NCBI RefSeq assembly: GCF_000420265.1
Contig: NZ_ATUP01000001.1
Location: 2,356,001-2,420,000, forward strand
Direction of reading: 5' to 3'
Length of the DNA: 64,000 nucleotides
Origin: Oceanicaulis alexandrii DSM 11625
GTDB lineage: Bacteria; Pseudomonadota; Alphaproteobacteria; Caulobacterales; Maricaulaceae
Position numbers and translations under genes: made by a program. A model generated the notes under the pieces. That model had not been told where the DNA came from. It saw only the letters and a program-made list of their open reading frames with translations, and ran no database searches. This document shows positions 27,019-36,387 of this stretch, piece by piece; position 1 is the first letter of the stretch, and the number at the start of each line of letters is the position of its first letter.

Positions 27019-28635
27019 ATGTCAGACGCTGCTGCGCATCACGACGATCACACCCCCAGCATCTGGGACTGGAAGCGCTGGGTGTATTCCACCAACCACA
27101 AGGACATCGGCACGATGTACCTGATCTTCGCGATTTTCGCGGGGGTTGTGGGCGGCGCCATGTCCGGCCTGATCCGTTGGGAGCTCGCCGAGCCGGGCCT
27201 TCAGGTCTTCAACAACGGATTCTGGGGCAACGAGCATAACTACAACGTCATCACGACCATGCACGGTCTGATCATGATCTTCTTCATGGTCATGCCCGCC
27301 ATGATCGGCGGTTTCGGCAACTGGTTCGTGCCGCTGATGATCGGCGCGCCGGACATGGCCTTCCCGCGGATGAACAACATCTCGTTCTGGCTGCTGCCCT
27401 TCTCCTTCCTCCTGCTGTTCAGCTCGATGTTCGTGCCGGGCGCAGGCGGGGATGACGGCTTTGGCGGCGGCTGGGTGATGTATCCGCCCTTGTCGACGTC
27501 AGGGCATAACGGCCCGGCCTTCGACATGGTGATCTTCTCGCTGCACATCGCGGGCGTCAGCTCGCTGCTGGGCTCGATCAACTTCATCACCACGATCTTC
27601 AACATGCGCGCGCCGGGCATGACCCTGCACAAGATGCCGCTGTTCGTGTGGTCGATGCTGGTGACGGCGTTCTTGCTGCTGCTCTCGGTTCCGGTTCTGG
27701 CCGGCGCCCTGACCATGCTGCTGACCGATCGTAACTTCGGCACCACCTTCTTTGATCCCGCCGGCGGCGGCGACCCGATCATGTACCAGCACCTGTTCTG
27801 GTTCTTCGGTCACCCGGAAGTGTACATCCTGATCCTGCCCGGCTTCGGCATGATCAGCCACATCGTGTCCACCTTCTCGCGCAAGCCGGTCTTTGGGTAT
27901 CTGGGCATGGCCTACGCCATGGTCGCCATCGGCTTCATCGGCTTCATCGTGTGGGCGCACCACATGTACACCGTGGGCCTGAACGTGAACCTGAAAGCCT
28001 ATTTCGTGGCTGCGACGATGATTATTGCGGTGCCCACAGGCATCAAGATCTTCTCGTGGATCGCCACCATGTGGGGCGGCTCCATCCAGTTCCGCACCCC
28101 GATGATCTGGGCGATCGGCTTCATCTTCCTGTTCACCGTGGGCGGCGTGACCGGCGTGATGCTGTCAAACGCCGGCATCGACCAGTCGCTGCACGACACC
28201 TATTACGTGGTGGCGCACTTCCACTACGTGCTGTCGCTGGGCGCGGTGTTCTCGATCTTCGCCGGTTTCTACTACTGGTATGAGAAGATCTTTGGCATCA
28301 AGTTCAACGAGACGCTGGCGAACATCCAGTTCTTCTTCTTCTTCGTGGGCGCCAATCTGATCTTCTTCCCGCAGCACTTCCTGGGTCTGCAGGGCATGCC
28401 GCGCCGGTATGTGGATTATGCAGACGGCTATGCGATGTGGAACATGGTCTCGTCCATGGGCTATGTCGTGATGCTGGTCGGCATGGCCGCGTTCTTCCTG
28501 GTGCTGATCGAGTCGATCATGCGTCGCCGCCCGGCCGAAGCGAACCCGTGGGGCGAAGGCGCAACCACGCTGGAGTGGACGCTGTCCTCTCCGCCGCCCT
28601 TCCACCAGTTCAACGAACTGCCGCGCATCAAGTAG
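27019..28635 (+). CDS. ctaD: Cytochrome c oxidase subunit I
   Basis: A 538-residue catalytic subunit with twelve helices, holding heme a, heme a3 and CuB, where O2 is reduced to water with proton pumping. Ligands can be placed: H82 (TTMHGL) and H402 for heme a, H400 (AHFHYV) for heme a3, and H265 (GHPEVYIL, with Y269 for the His-Tyr cross-link), H314 and H315 (AHHMY) for CuB. All are intact, so an active A-type oxidase is expected. It is the second gene in the operon. Confidence 0.97.
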   Translation: MSDAAAHHDDHTPSIWDWKRWVYSTNHKDIGTMYLIFAIFAGVVGGAMSGLIRWELAEPGLQVFNNGFWGNEHNYNVITTMHGLIMIFFMVMPAMIGGFGNWFVPLMIGAPDMAFPRMNNISFWLLPFSFLLLFSSMFVPGAGGDDGFGGGWVMYPPLSTSGHNGPAFDMVIFSLHIAGVSSLLGSINFITTIFNMRAPGMTLHKMPLFVWSMLVTAFLLLLSVPVLAGALTMLLTDRNFGTTFFDPAGGGDPIMYQHLFWFFGHPEVYILILPGFGMISHIVSTFSRKPVFGYLGMAYAMVAIGFIGFIVWAHHMYTVGLNVNLKAYFVAATMIIAVPTGIKIFSWIATMWGGSIQFRTPMIWAIGFIFLFTVGGVTGVMLSNAGIDQSLHDTYYVVAHFHYVLSLGAVFSIFAGFYYWYEKIFGIKFNETLANIQFFFFFVGANLIFFPQHFLGLQGMPRRYVDYADGYAMWNMVSSMGYVVMLVGMAAFFLVLIESIMRRRPAEANPWGEGATTLEWTLSSPPPFHQFNELPRIK

Positions 28636-28675
28636 CGGTTGGTTGATCGATTTGACGGAACCGGAAACGAACACC

Positions 28676-29698
28676 GTGACCGACCTCTCCGCTGATCTTC
28701 GCAAGGGCGGCGCTGCTGACGCAGCGCCGCCCAGCGATCCTTCGGACGCCGCAAAGCTGGCGTCCTGGCGAGACTATGTCTCGCTGATGAAGCCGCGCGT
28801 CATGACCCTGGTGGTGTTCACCGGTCTGGCGGGGTTCGCGGCTGCGCCTGTGAGCGTGAATTTCCTGACCGCCGCCATCGCCATGCTGTGCATCGCCGTC
28901 GGTGCTGGCGCGGCTGGCGCGTTCAACATGGCCTATGACGCGGATATCGACGCGATCATGAAGCGCACCCGGCGCCGTCCGGTGCCGACAGGCCGCGTGC
29001 CCGCCAGCGAAGCCTACGTCTTCTCGGGCGTCATGGCGCTGGCGTCGGTCTTGCTGATGGCGCTGGCTACCAATTATGTCGCCGCGGGTCTTCTGGCGTT
29101 CTCGATCTTCTTCTACACGGTGATCTACACCATGTGGCTGAAGCGCTCGACGCCGCAGAATATCGTCATTGGCGGCGCCGCGGGCGCCTTTCCGCCGATG
29201 ATCGGCTGGGCCGCCGCCACCGGCGATGTCAGCCTGAACGCCGTCCTGCTATTCCTGATCATCTTCCTGTGGACGCCGCCGCATTCCTGGGCGCTGGCGC
29301 TTTACAAATCGGGCGATTATTCCGCCGCCGGCGTGCCGATGATGCCGGTCGCCAAGGGCGCGAAGTCCACCCGGATCCAGATTCTGATCTACACCGCGCT
29401 TTATCTGGCGGCGACCGCTGGACCGATCGTCACGGGGCTGGGCGGCTGGATCTATGCGGGCGCTGTGGGCCTGGGCGGCGCGCTGTTCGCGCTGCTGGCG
29501 GTTCGGGTGTTCCTGTCGCGCGCGGGCGACGCCAATGCGGCCGAGGACGAGCTGTATGCGGTGCGCGCCGGCGACAAGGCTGCGCGCGATCTGTTCGCCT
29601 ATTCCATCGCCCACCTCACTTTGCTGTTCGCCGCCTTGCTCGTCGAGCATGGCGCGGGCGGCTACAAGCCGGTTCTGGCCCTCCTGGGAGGCGCGTGA
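28676..29698 (+). CDS. ctaB: Heme O synthase (protoheme IX farnesyltransferase)
   Basis: A 340-residue membrane prenyltransferase that adds a farnesyl group to heme B, giving heme O, the precursor of heme A for this oxidase. The Asp-rich NMAYDADIDAIMKRT motif and the second, TPPHSWALALYKSGDY, are intact. It has about eight helices. The start is uncertain: a GTG at 28676 (preceded by GGAA) gives TDLSADLRKGG, whereas a TTG at 28643 adds eleven residues. Its stop overlaps the next ATG (TGATG). Confidence 0.92.
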   Translation: MTDLSADLRKGGAADAAPPSDPSDAAKLASWRDYVSLMKPRVMTLVVFTGLAGFAAAPVSVNFLTAAIAMLCIAVGAGAAGAFNMAYDADIDAIMKRTRRRPVPTGRVPASEAYVFSGVMALASVLLMALATNYVAAGLLAFSIFFYTVIYTMWLKRSTPQNIVIGGAAGAFPPMIGWAAATGDVSLNAVLLFLIIFLWTPPHSWALALYKSGDYSAAGVPMMPVAKGAKSTRIQILIYTALYLAATAGPIVTGLGGWIYAGAVGLGGALFALLAVRVFLSRAGDANAAEDELYAVRAGDKAARDLFAYSIAHLTLLFAALLVEHGAGGYKPVLALLGGA

Positions 29699-29904
29699 TG
29701 AGCGACCCTGAAACGACGCTGCAATCGCCTCAACCCGCCGCCAAGGCGGAGTCGGATGCGGAGACGGTGGTTCTGACCGAAGAGCAACAGGCGGCGCGCA
29801 AGAATCGCAATCGCGCCATCGCTCTGGGCCTGTTCGCGTTTGTCGGACTGATCTTCGTGACCACGATGGTCCGTCTGGCGACCAATTATAATATGGGAGG
29901 CTGA
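29698..29904 (+). CDS. Small single-helix protein of the cta operon (CoxF-like)
   Basis: A 68-residue protein with a charged N-terminal half, then a basic KNRNRAIALG turn and one transmembrane helix (LGLFAFVGLIFVTTMV). The start overlaps the ctaB stop and it ends 6 bp before ctaG. In alphaproteobacterial cta operons a protein of this size and layout is usually found at this place and is called CoxF or a small assembly protein. Assignment rests on position and layout, not on a motif. Confidence 0.75.
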   Translation: MSDPETTLQSPQPAAKAESDAETVVLTEEQQAARKNRNRAIALGLFAFVGLIFVTTMVRLATNYNMGG

Positions 29905-29910
29905 CCGCTG

Positions 29911-30495
29911 ATGTTTTCCAAGCTCGACAAGAACACCAAGGTTTTCGCCCTGTGCGGCGGGATCATTCTGGGCATGGTCGGCATGGCGTACGCGGCGGTG
30001 CCGATTTATGACCTGTTCTGCCGGGTGACCGGCTATGGCGGCACGACCCAGGTCGTTCAATACGATCCGGGCCAGGTGCTGGATCGCGAAGTGACGGTGC
30101 GCTTTGACGCCTCGCGCTCGCGGGACTTCCCCTGGGAGTTCGAGCCGCTGCAAAACGAAATGACGGTGCGCGCCGGCGAGACGGCCCTGGCGTTCTACCG
30201 CGCGACAAACACCTCTGATCGCCCCGTGACGGGCATCGCCAGCTATAATGTGACCCCGTTCAAGATGGGGCCGTATTTTTCCAAGCTGGAATGCTTCTGC
30301 TTCACCGAGCAAACGCTCGATCCGGGGCAATCCATGGATATGCCGGTGATCTTCTTCGTAGATCCCCTTATGGACGAAGATGACCGGTTGGACGATATCC
30401 GCACGATGACGCTGTCCTATACGTTCTGGGAAAGCGGCGACGAGCGGGTCTATGAAACTGCAGAGGCGTCCGGACCGGACGCTGAAGCCCAGTAG
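29911..30495 (+). CDS. ctaG: Cytochrome c oxidase assembly protein CtaG/Cox11
   Basis: A 194-residue membrane-anchored copper chaperone that inserts CuB into subunit I. It has one N-terminal helix (VFALCGGIILGMVGMAYAAVPIY), the conserved YDLFCRVTGYGGT region, and the copper-binding CFCF motif within KLECFCFTEQ around residue 128, followed by MPVIFFVDP. All family hallmarks are present. Confidence 0.95.
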   Translation: MFSKLDKNTKVFALCGGIILGMVGMAYAAVPIYDLFCRVTGYGGTTQVVQYDPGQVLDREVTVRFDASRSRDFPWEFEPLQNEMTVRAGETALAFYRATNTSDRPVTGIASYNVTPFKMGPYFSKLECFCFTEQTLDPGQSMDMPVIFFVDPLMDEDDRLDDIRTMTLSYTFWESGDERVYETAEASGPDAEAQ

Positions 30496-30586
30496 CGCGC
30501 AAGCGTGTGATGAATTGAATACCGGGACGGGCGCCCTTATAGAAGCGCTTGGAAATTGACCCGGAACTTACTGGCGGGAGACTCTC

Positions 30587-31492
30587 ATGGCCGGCGCAGC
30601 CGTTAAACACGATTATCACCTCGTTGATCCCAGCCCGTGGCCGTTCGTCGCCTCTCTTGGCGCGTTCGTGCTGACGTTTGGCGCGGTCGTCTTCATGAAG
30701 GGTCTGTCGACCAACGAAGAGTCGATCTTCTACTTCTTCCTCCAGCAGGGCTCTCCGGTCCTGATGATGCTGGGCTTCGCGATCATCATTTATGTGATGT
30801 TCGGCTGGTGGGGCGACATCATCAAGGAAGGCCAGAAAGGCGACCACACCCCGGTCGTGGATCTGGGCCTGCGCTATGGCATGCTCTTGTTCATCGTCTC
30901 CGAGGTGATGTTCTTTGCGGCCTGGTTCTGGATGTTCTTCGACATGGCGCTGTTCCATGGCGATCGGGCAGGCGCAGGCTGGACCGGTGAAGTCCTGGGC
31001 ATTGACTATTCAGGTTGGGAAGCCGGCGTACCGGGCATCCAGACCTTTGATCCCTTCCACCTGCCGCTGATCAACACGCTGGTTCTGCTATTGTCAGGCA
31101 CCACGGTGACCTGGGCGCACCACGCGCTTCAGCATGGTGACCGCAAGGGCGCCACGCTGGGCACCCTGCTTACCGTGGTCCTCGGGGTCTGCTTCACGGC
31201 GCTTCAGGCGTATGAGTACTCCCACGCCGCCTTCGGCATTTCCGGCAGCCTGTATGGCGCGACCTTCTACATGGCCACCGGCTTCCATGGCGCGCACGTG
31301 ATCATCGGCACCATCTTCCTGGCGGTTTGCCTGATCCGTCTGTTGATGGGCCACTGGACCAAAGAGAAGCATTTCGGCTTTGAAGCGGCAGCCTGGTACT
31401 GGCACTTCGTGGACGTGGTCTGGCTGTTCCTGTTCGCTTTCGTCTATGTGGCCTTCGCCGGTCTCGGCACCGTGCACGGGGTTGGCCATTAA
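30587..31492 (+). CDS. ctaE: Cytochrome c oxidase subunit III
   Basis: A 301-residue seven-helix subunit III, which stabilises the catalytic core and supports proton uptake. It shows [13 protein letters not shown] at the start, [14 protein letters not shown], and [13 protein letters not shown] and [14 protein letters not shown] near the C-terminus, all typical. The stop overlaps the ATG of the DUF983 gene (TAATG). A 91-bp gap separates it from ctaG, the largest spacing after ctaD-ctaB within the operon. Confidence 0.95.
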   Translation: MAGAAVKHDYHLVDPSPWPFVASLGAFVLTFGAVVFMKGLSTNEESIFYFFLQQGSPVLMMLGFAIIIYVMFGWWGDIIKEGQKGDHTPVVDLGLRYGMLLFIVSEVMFFAAWFWMFFDMALFHGDRAGAGWTGEVLGIDYSGWEAGVPGIQTFDPFHLPLINTLVLLLSGTTVTWAHHALQHGDRKGATLGTLLTVVLGVCFTALQAYEYSHAAFGISGSLYGATFYMATGFHGAHVIIGTIFLAVCLIRLLMGHWTKEKHFGFEAAAWYWHFVDVVWLFLFAFVYVAFAGLGTVHGVGH

Positions 31493-31917
31493 TGACTGAA
31501 ACGAGCCCCTTCCTCGCCGGCCTGCTCGGGCGCTGCCCGCGCTGTGGCAAAGGGGCTCTGTTTCAGAGCTATCTCAAGGTCGCGGACGCTTGCGGCGTCT
31601 GCGGCCTTGATTTCTCCAGCGAAGACTCAGGGGACGGCCCCGCCGTTTTCGTGATGTCCATCGTTGGTTTCATCGTCGTGCCCGCCGCCCTGGCAATGGA
31701 GCTGGCGATTTCACCGCCCGTCTGGGTGCACATGCTGGTCTGGCTGCCGCTGGCGACCCTTCTGACCTTGCTGATCCTGCCGCCCTTCAAGGCGACCCTG
31801 TTCGCCCTGCAGTGGAAGCATAACGCCCATGAAGCCCAGCTTGATCTCGACCCGGTCGAGACTGAGCGTGTGGGCGAGGGGACGGATCCCTCCCGTACCG
31901 ATACCGACGCGGCGTAA
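31492..31917 (+). CDS. DUF983 family membrane protein
   Basis: A 141-residue protein with a Zn-ribbon-like N-terminus, CPRCGKGALF and CGVCGLDFS (two CxxC pairs), followed by two transmembrane helices. This is the DUF983 layout. In alphaproteobacteria it is regularly found between ctaE and the SURF1 gene, which suggests a role in oxidase assembly, though none has been established as far as I know. The start overlaps the ctaE stop by one base. Confidence 0.88.
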   Translation: MTETSPFLAGLLGRCPRCGKGALFQSYLKVADACGVCGLDFSSEDSGDGPAVFVMSIVGFIVVPAALAMELAISPPVWVHMLVWLPLATLLTLLILPPFKATLFALQWKHNAHEAQLDLDPVETERVGEGTDPSRTDTDAA

Positions 31918-31921
31918 TGTC

Positions 31922-32632
31922 ATGGCGAGGTTTCGCCCCTATCCCGTCCTGACCCTTCTGATGCTGCCGGCGCTGGCCTTGCTGTTATGGCTGGGCAGCT
32001 GGCAACTGGATCGGCGCGCCTGGAAAGTGGAGTTGCTGGCCCAGTACGCGGCGACGGCTGACGCTCCGCCCATCACTGTGTCTGAAGGCGTGTGTCAGGG
32101 CCTGGCTGAGACGGGACGCCGGGCGATTGAGCCTGATGTGGACGCAGCGGCTAGGATTGTTCGCGTGTCCGGACGCAATACGCAAGGCGCGCCTGGCTGG
32201 CGTCTGTTCACCGCCGTACGCGTCTGTGACGGGCAAGAGCGGGTTCTGGTTGAGACCGGGTTTGAAGGCTTGCAAACCGCCACTCGCGCGGATGACGGCG
32301 CGCCTGCAGTCTTGGCTCAAGCTGACGCATTGCGCTTTGAAACGCCTCTGGGCACGGGGGTTTTCACTCCGCCCTCAGATGTCGAGGCGAACATGTTCTA
32401 CGCCTTTGATCCCGTCGGCATGAGCCGTGTGCTCGAGGTTGAGGCTGAGACGCTGAATACACAGTACTGGCTGGCGAAAAGCACGGGCGAGCCGCCCGCT
32501 TATCTGACCCAGACCCCGCCTGAACGGCACCTGGCGTATGCAATTACCTGGTTCGCCATGACGCTGGCTTTGCTGGCTGTTTACTTCGCGTATCATATAC
32601 AGGCTGGCCGCCTGACATGGCGCGGTGCGTAA
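31922..32632 (+). CDS. SURF1 family heme A / oxidase assembly factor
   Basis: A 236-residue SURF1-type protein with an N-terminal helix (FRPYPVLTLLMLPALALLLWLGSWQ), a periplasmic domain, and a C-terminal helix preceded by HLAYAITWFAMTLALL, the conserved YAxTWFxLA-like signature. SURF1 proteins bind heme A and help its insertion into subunit I. The ATG at 31922 lies 4 bp after the DUF983 stop. It is the last gene of the cta operon proper. Confidence 0.9.
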   Translation: MARFRPYPVLTLLMLPALALLLWLGSWQLDRRAWKVELLAQYAATADAPPITVSEGVCQGLAETGRRAIEPDVDAAARIVRVSGRNTQGAPGWRLFTAVRVCDGQERVLVETGFEGLQTATRADDGAPAVLAQADALRFETPLGTGVFTPPSDVEANMFYAFDPVGMSRVLEVEAETLNTQYWLAKSTGEPPAYLTQTPPERHLAYAITWFAMTLALLAVYFAYHIQAGRLTWRGA

Positions 32633-32656
32633 ACGGACGGCGAAGGACACCCCCAG

Positions 32657-33235
32657 ATGGCGCTCTGGCGAGAAGACATGCAAGAGACGGTTTTGTGGTC
32701 CGAAGGGCTCAGGCTGCGCCATCCCCAACTCGACGATTACGAGGCCTGGGCCAAGCTGCGCTCGGCCAGCCGGGCGCATACCGAACCGTTTGAACCCGCC
32801 TGGGCGGAAGACGAGCTGTCCAAGTCCGCGTTCAAACGGCGTCTGCGCCGTTATCAGATCGATGTCGAGAACGGGACCGGCTATCCGTTTTTCATCTTCA
32901 GGGCGTCGGATGACGTGCTGGTCGGCGCCTGCAATCTCAACAATGTCCGCCGCGGCGTTCTGCAGGCGGCCGATATCGGCTATTGGATCGGCTCGCCCTA
33001 TGTGCGCAAAGGCTATGCCCGCGCTGCTGTCCGGCGGGTGCTGGGGCATGCCTTCAACACCTTGCGCCTGCATCGTGTCGAGGCGGCGACCCGGCTGGAT
33101 AACGACGCGTCACGCTTGTTGCTGATCTCGGTCGGGTTCACGCCTGAAGGCGTGTCGCGAGGGTATTTGAAGATCTACGGAGAATGGCGGGACCATCTGA
33201 AATTCGCCATCCTGAAGTCGGATCCGATCCGGTGA
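32657..33235 (+). CDS. RimJ-like GNAT N-acetyltransferase
   Basis: A 192-residue acetyltransferase with LRLRHPQLDDYEAWAKLR at the start, GACNLNNVRRGVLQAADIGYWIG, YVRKGYARAA carrying the R-x-x-G-x-A acetyl-CoA loop, and RLHRVEAATRLDNDASRLLL. This is the RimJ/RimL pattern, with N-terminal acetylation of proteins as the family function. The target is not determinable. It has a GAAGGA ribosome site and lies 24 bp after SURF1. Its stop overlaps the start of the EAL gene (GTGA). Confidence 0.88.
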   Translation: MALWREDMQETVLWSEGLRLRHPQLDDYEAWAKLRSASRAHTEPFEPAWAEDELSKSAFKRRLRRYQIDVENGTGYPFFIFRASDDVLVGACNLNNVRRGVLQAADIGYWIGSPYVRKGYARAAVRRVLGHAFNTLRLHRVEAATRLDNDASRLLLISVGFTPEGVSRGYLKIYGEWRDHLKFAILKSDPIR

Positions 33236-34392
33236 CGGACCCCGCCGCGCTTCGTTCCTATCAAGACGCTGTCGCGGCGGCCGGGGCGTTGTCCGTTGAG
33301 ATCGGACTTCTGAACGACACTTTGCATCTCGGGGGGCAAACCCCGTCACTCGGGCTGAGTGAGTTGAGCGTCGAGGGCGGTTTCAGCCAGCTTCGCAACA
33401 GGCTGGCCCCGCCGGATCAGCCGCGTCTGGACGTTCTTCGACGCGCCGGCGCTTGTGATCTGCGACTGCGAGTGCTCGGAGATGACCATCAGGTGCGCTA
33501 TGTGCGGCTGATCGGGCAGGGCGATGCGATGACCTGGCGCGGCCTTATGCTGCCGGCGGGCGGTTCGGCGGGCGTGCGCGCCGACATGGATATGGAGACC
33601 GCCCTGGCTGAGGCGCTGCACGCCGGCGAGGTCTGCGCCTATTATCAGCCCGTGGTCGAGCTTGAAACGCGCGCTTTGGCGGGATTTGAAGCGCTGGCCC
33701 GGTGGGATCGTCCGGGGGTGGGCGTCTTGGGCGCTGAAGAGTTCATGCCGCTGGCCCAGTCCCATGGATATATCGAGGCTGTGGGCGACAATGTACGCGC
33801 CATGGCGGCGTTGGATCTGTCGGCCTGGCGCGCCGCGTTTCAAGGCCATCTGGACCTATTCGTCACCGCTAACGCCACAGCGACCGAAGTCAGCGCCCCT
33901 GGGTTTGCAGAGCGTCTGCTGGACGCGGTGAACGCGGCGGGCCTGCCGGCGGGCGGCTTCAAGCTGGAAGTCAATGAAACCGATGTGATGATGGACCCGG
34001 ACGCGGCCGAACGCACGCTCAATGCGGTGCGTGATCAGGGCGTGCCGATCGTGCTGGATGATTTCGGCACCGGGTACTCCTCGTTGGCGCGTCTCGACCG
34101 GTTTGCCTTTGATGTGGTCAAACTCGATCAGTATTTCATTCGCGCCGCCCTGACGGACGGCTCCGCCCGGTCCATCATTTCATCCGTGGTCCGGATCGCC
34201 GAGAGCTATGGCATGCAAGTGGTCGCGGAGGGCGTGGAAACCGACGCGGCGCACGCCCTGTGTCTCGATCTCGGCTGTGATTATGGCCAGGGATTTTTGT
34301 ATGCGCAGGCGCTCGCGCCACAGGATGCAGCCCGCGTCGTCACAGATGGGTTGAAAGGCCGGTTTCAGTGTGCCCGGACAACGGGCGTCTGA
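33232..34392 (+). CDS. EAL-domain cyclic-di-GMP phosphodiesterase
   Basis: A 386-residue protein beginning with GTG, coupled to the acetyltransferase gene by a GTGA overlap. The first ~125 residues look like a divergent PAS-type sensory domain. From about residue 125 an EAL domain follows: YYQPVV, FEALARW (EAL), FVTANATATEV, LEVNET, LDDFGTGYSSL, VKLDQYF and VAEGVET. All expected acidic metal ligands plus the Lys are retained, so c-di-GMP hydrolysis is plausible. There is no GGDEF domain and no membrane segment. Confidence 0.88.
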   Translation: MTDPAALRSYQDAVAAAGALSVEIGLLNDTLHLGGQTPSLGLSELSVEGGFSQLRNRLAPPDQPRLDVLRRAGACDLRLRVLGDDHQVRYVRLIGQGDAMTWRGLMLPAGGSAGVRADMDMETALAEALHAGEVCAYYQPVVELETRALAGFEALARWDRPGVGVLGAEEFMPLAQSHGYIEAVGDNVRAMAALDLSAWRAAFQGHLDLFVTANATATEVSAPGFAERLLDAVNAAGLPAGGFKLEVNETDVMMDPDAAERTLNAVRDQGVPIVLDDFGTGYSSLARLDRFAFDVVKLDQYFIRAALTDGSARSIISSVVRIAESYGMQVVAEGVETDAAHALCLDLGCDYGQGFLYAQALAPQDAARVVTDGLKGRFQCARTTGV

Positions 34393-34429
34393 GCGGTTCA
34401 GGCGTCAGACAGTATCAGCTCGTCTGCGG

Positions 34430-34666
34430 CTAGAAATACCACAGCGCCTTGACGGAACCTGACGTCAACGCGAGCGGAAACAGAATAACCGCCATGCCCA
34501 GAACGCCAAAAACAAAGGCCTTCGCAACGGTGTTGCGGACCCGGGTGAGGCGAATCGATCGCTTGCGGTGTCTTTGCAGGGACATGCGATCACCGGACAC
34601 GTCAGAGGGGAATTCCGTATTCATTGAACGGAATTCCGGCGCCAAGTCAACGGTGAATGTGGTCAT
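34430..34666 (-). CDS. Small single-helix membrane protein, hypothetical
   Basis: A 78-residue reading with a basic stretch (LQRHRKRSIRLTRVRN) followed by one hydrophobic helix (KAFVFGVLGMAVILFPLALTS). Such basic-then-hydrophobic layout suggests a small membrane protein. The start is uncertain: 34666 lies 9 bp after the yqgE stop, 34624 is an internal ATG flanked by a perfect inverted repeat (34609-34637), and 34582 is a third. There is no recognisable family. Confidence 0.4.
   Translation of the reverse strand: MTTFTVDLAPEFRSMNTEFPSDVSGDRMSLQRHRKRSIRLTRVRNTVAKAFVFGVLGMAVILFPLALTSGSVKALWYF
34609..34637. repeat. Inverted repeat of two GGAATTCC palindromes
   Basis: Arms GGAATTCCG and CGGAATTCC are perfect inverted copies with an 11-bp spacer, and each contains an 8-bp palindrome. 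They flank the internal ATG at 34624 of the small membrane protein. Confidence 0.5.
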
Positions 34667-34675
34667 TCGAAAATA

Positions 34676-35260
34676 TTAGGCGTTGCCGCTGGCGGCGGTC
34701 AGAAATTCCGGCGTCACGCCCAGCTTGTTGAGCGCGCGCGCCCATTTGTCTTCGGGCTGGTCGTCGAAGATCAGGCTGTGATCGGCGTCCGCGACGAGCC
34801 AGGCGTTCAGGCTGATTTCGTCTTCCAGCTGACCCGCCGCCCAGCCTGCATATCCCAGCGCCATCAGCGCCCGGGCGGGCGCCGCGTCAGAGGCCAGCGC
34901 ATTGAGGATTTCCTGCGTGGCGGTCAGCCCCAGATCCTCGCCGACCCGCTCCGTCGCCGGTCCGCACGCCACATCCAGCGTGTGCAGAACGAAACCGCGA
35001 TCGCGATCCACCGGCCCGCCTTCCAGCACCGGCGCGTCCGCCGCCTGCGCGCCGCCCGCCACATCCAGCTGGTCCAGCAGGTCAGGCAATCGAAAGCCTG
35101 TCATCGGGCGATTGAGGATAATGCCCATGGCGGTCTCGGAATCGTGCGCGCACATATAGATCACCGTGCGGTCAAACCTGGGATCGCCGATCAAGGGGCT
35201 GGCGATCAACAGCTTTCCGCCCAGATATCCAGATTGGGTATGAGGTTGGGGCGCATCCAT
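34676..35260 (-). CDS. YqgE/AlgH family protein
   Basis: A 194-residue protein of the YqgE/AlgH family. It has GYLGGKLLIASP at the start, RTVIYMCAHDSETAMGIILNRP, LEGGPVDRDRGFVLH and an AGWAAGQLEDEI signature near the C-terminus, all family landmarks. The molecular function of these proteins is still unclear; they are often described as putative regulators. I use the ATG at 35260; an upstream GTG adds only two residues. It is divergent from the peroxiredoxin gene at 35383. Confidence 0.93.
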   Translation of the reverse strand: MDAPQPHTQSGYLGGKLLIASPLIGDPRFDRTVIYMCAHDSETAMGIILNRPMTGFRLPDLLDQLDVAGGAQAADAPVLEGGPVDRDRGFVLHTLDVACGPATERVGEDLGLTATQEILNALASDAAPARALMALGYAGWAAGQLEDEISLNAWLVADADHSLIFDDQPEDKWARALNKLGVTPEFLTAASGNA

Positions 35261-35382
35261 GCCCACAGCTTTTCCCCAAGCGCGGCGATTGTCCAGCCCT
35301 GCCCGCGTGCGCGCCGTCTTGTCGCGGGGCAGGGGGCGTCTTAAGTCTGGTGCCAGTCAACCGTCCCATCTGGAGCCTCCCC

Positions 35383-35865
35383 ATGACCCTCAAAGCCGGC
35401 GACACCCTGCCTGACGTCACCTTCATGACCATGACCGCAGACGGCCCCCAGCCGATGAGCACTGATGACGTGTTCGCCGGCAAGCGCGTAGCGCTGTTCG
35501 CTGTGCCGGGCGCCTACACCCCGACCTGTTCAGCCAAGCACCTGCCGGGCTTCATCGAGAAAGCGTCCGAGCTTCAGGCCAAGGGCGTGGACCGGATCGC
35601 CTGCACCTCGGTCAATGACGTGTTCGTCATGGGCGCCTGGGGCAAGGACCAGGGCGCGGGCGCTGCTGTCCTCATGCTCGCGGACGGCAATGGCGATTTC
35701 GCCTCGGCGCTCGGCCTTGAAATGGACGGCTCGGCGTTCGGGATGGGAAAACGGTCCCAACGCTATGCGCTGGTGGTCAACGACAAGGTGATTGAGCACT
35801 TCTTCCTGGACGAGCCGGGCAATTTTGAAGTGTCCTCCGCCGAGCATGTGCTCAAGGCGCTTTAA
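35383..35865 (+). CDS. Peroxiredoxin (Prx5 type)
   Basis: A 160-residue redoxin reducing hydroperoxides. The peroxidatic cysteine is C49 within PGAYTPTCSAKHLPGF, with T46 and the downstream Arg completing the active site. It belongs to the single-chain Prx5/AhpE-like group that typically uses glutathione or glutaredoxin. The start SLPMTLKAGDTLPDV fits an ATG at 35383. A strong terminator follows. Being convergent with rnhA and close to ispH is a recurrent alphaproteobacterial arrangement. Confidence 0.92.
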   Translation: MTLKAGDTLPDVTFMTMTADGPQPMSTDDVFAGKRVALFAVPGAYTPTCSAKHLPGFIEKASELQAKGVDRIACTSVNDVFVMGAWGKDQGAGAAVLMLADGNGDFASALGLEMDGSAFGMGKRSQRYALVVNDKVIEHFFLDEPGNFEVSSAEHVLKAL

Positions 35866-35892
35866 GAGCCAGAGCGCCTGACCTGACACAGA

Positions 35893-35932
35893 CCCCGGGC
35901 CGGCGCTTCGCCGGGCCGGGGTTTTCGGTTTT
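35893..35932 (+). terminator. Intrinsic terminator after the peroxiredoxin gene
   Basis: A 13-bp stem CCCCGGGCCGGCG/CGCCGGGCCGGGG with one internal mismatch and a three-base loop, then TTTTCGGTTTT. It lies between the convergent peroxiredoxin and rnhA genes. Confidence 0.75.
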
Positions 35933-36371
35933 AAAGCGTTGAGATCGCGTCGCGCGCCAGCTGATCGGCGCGTTCGTTCTCGGGATGGCCGGCATGGCCC
36001 TTCACCCATTCCCAGGTGACGTCATGCTTTGACGCGATCGCATCGAGCCGCTTCCAGAGGTCGTCATTCTTGACCGGTTTCTTTGCGGCGGTTTTCCAGC
36101 CGTTCCGCTTCCAGCCGTGAATCCACTTGGTCACGCCGTCACGCACATAGGTGCTGTCTGTGACCAGCCGCACTTTGGAGGGCGCTTTCTTCAGCGCCTC
36201 CAGAGACGCGATCGCCGCCATCAGCTCCATGCGGTTATTGGTGGTGTCCGCTTCAGCGCCGGACAGCTCTTTTTCATGGCCATTCCAGTGCAGGATCGCC
36301 CCCCAACCGCCGGGGCCGGGATTGCCCGAACAGGCGCCGTCCGTGTGGATGTGAATAATGTTGTCGGCCAA
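35931..36371 (-). CDS. rnhA: Ribonuclease HI
   Basis: A 146-residue RNase HI cleaving the RNA strand of RNA-DNA hybrids. The metal-binding residues D11 ([17 protein letters not shown]), E49 (NNRMELMA), D72 (VTDSTYV) and D136 (ENERADQLA) are all present, with the catalytic His in GHAGHPEN. The basic protrusion [12 protein letters not shown] is present, as in the E. coli enzyme. A second RNase H (rnhB) is encoded at 59843-60445. Confidence 0.96.
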   Translation of the reverse strand: MADNIIHIHTDGACSGNPGPGGWGAILHWNGHEKELSGAEADTTNNRMELMAAIASLEALKKAPSKVRLVTDSTYVRDGVTKWIHGWKRNGWKTAAKKPVKNDDLWKRLDAIASKHDVTWEWVKGHAGHPENERADQLARDAISTL

Positions 36372-36387
36372 GTCGGACTCTCAAAAG

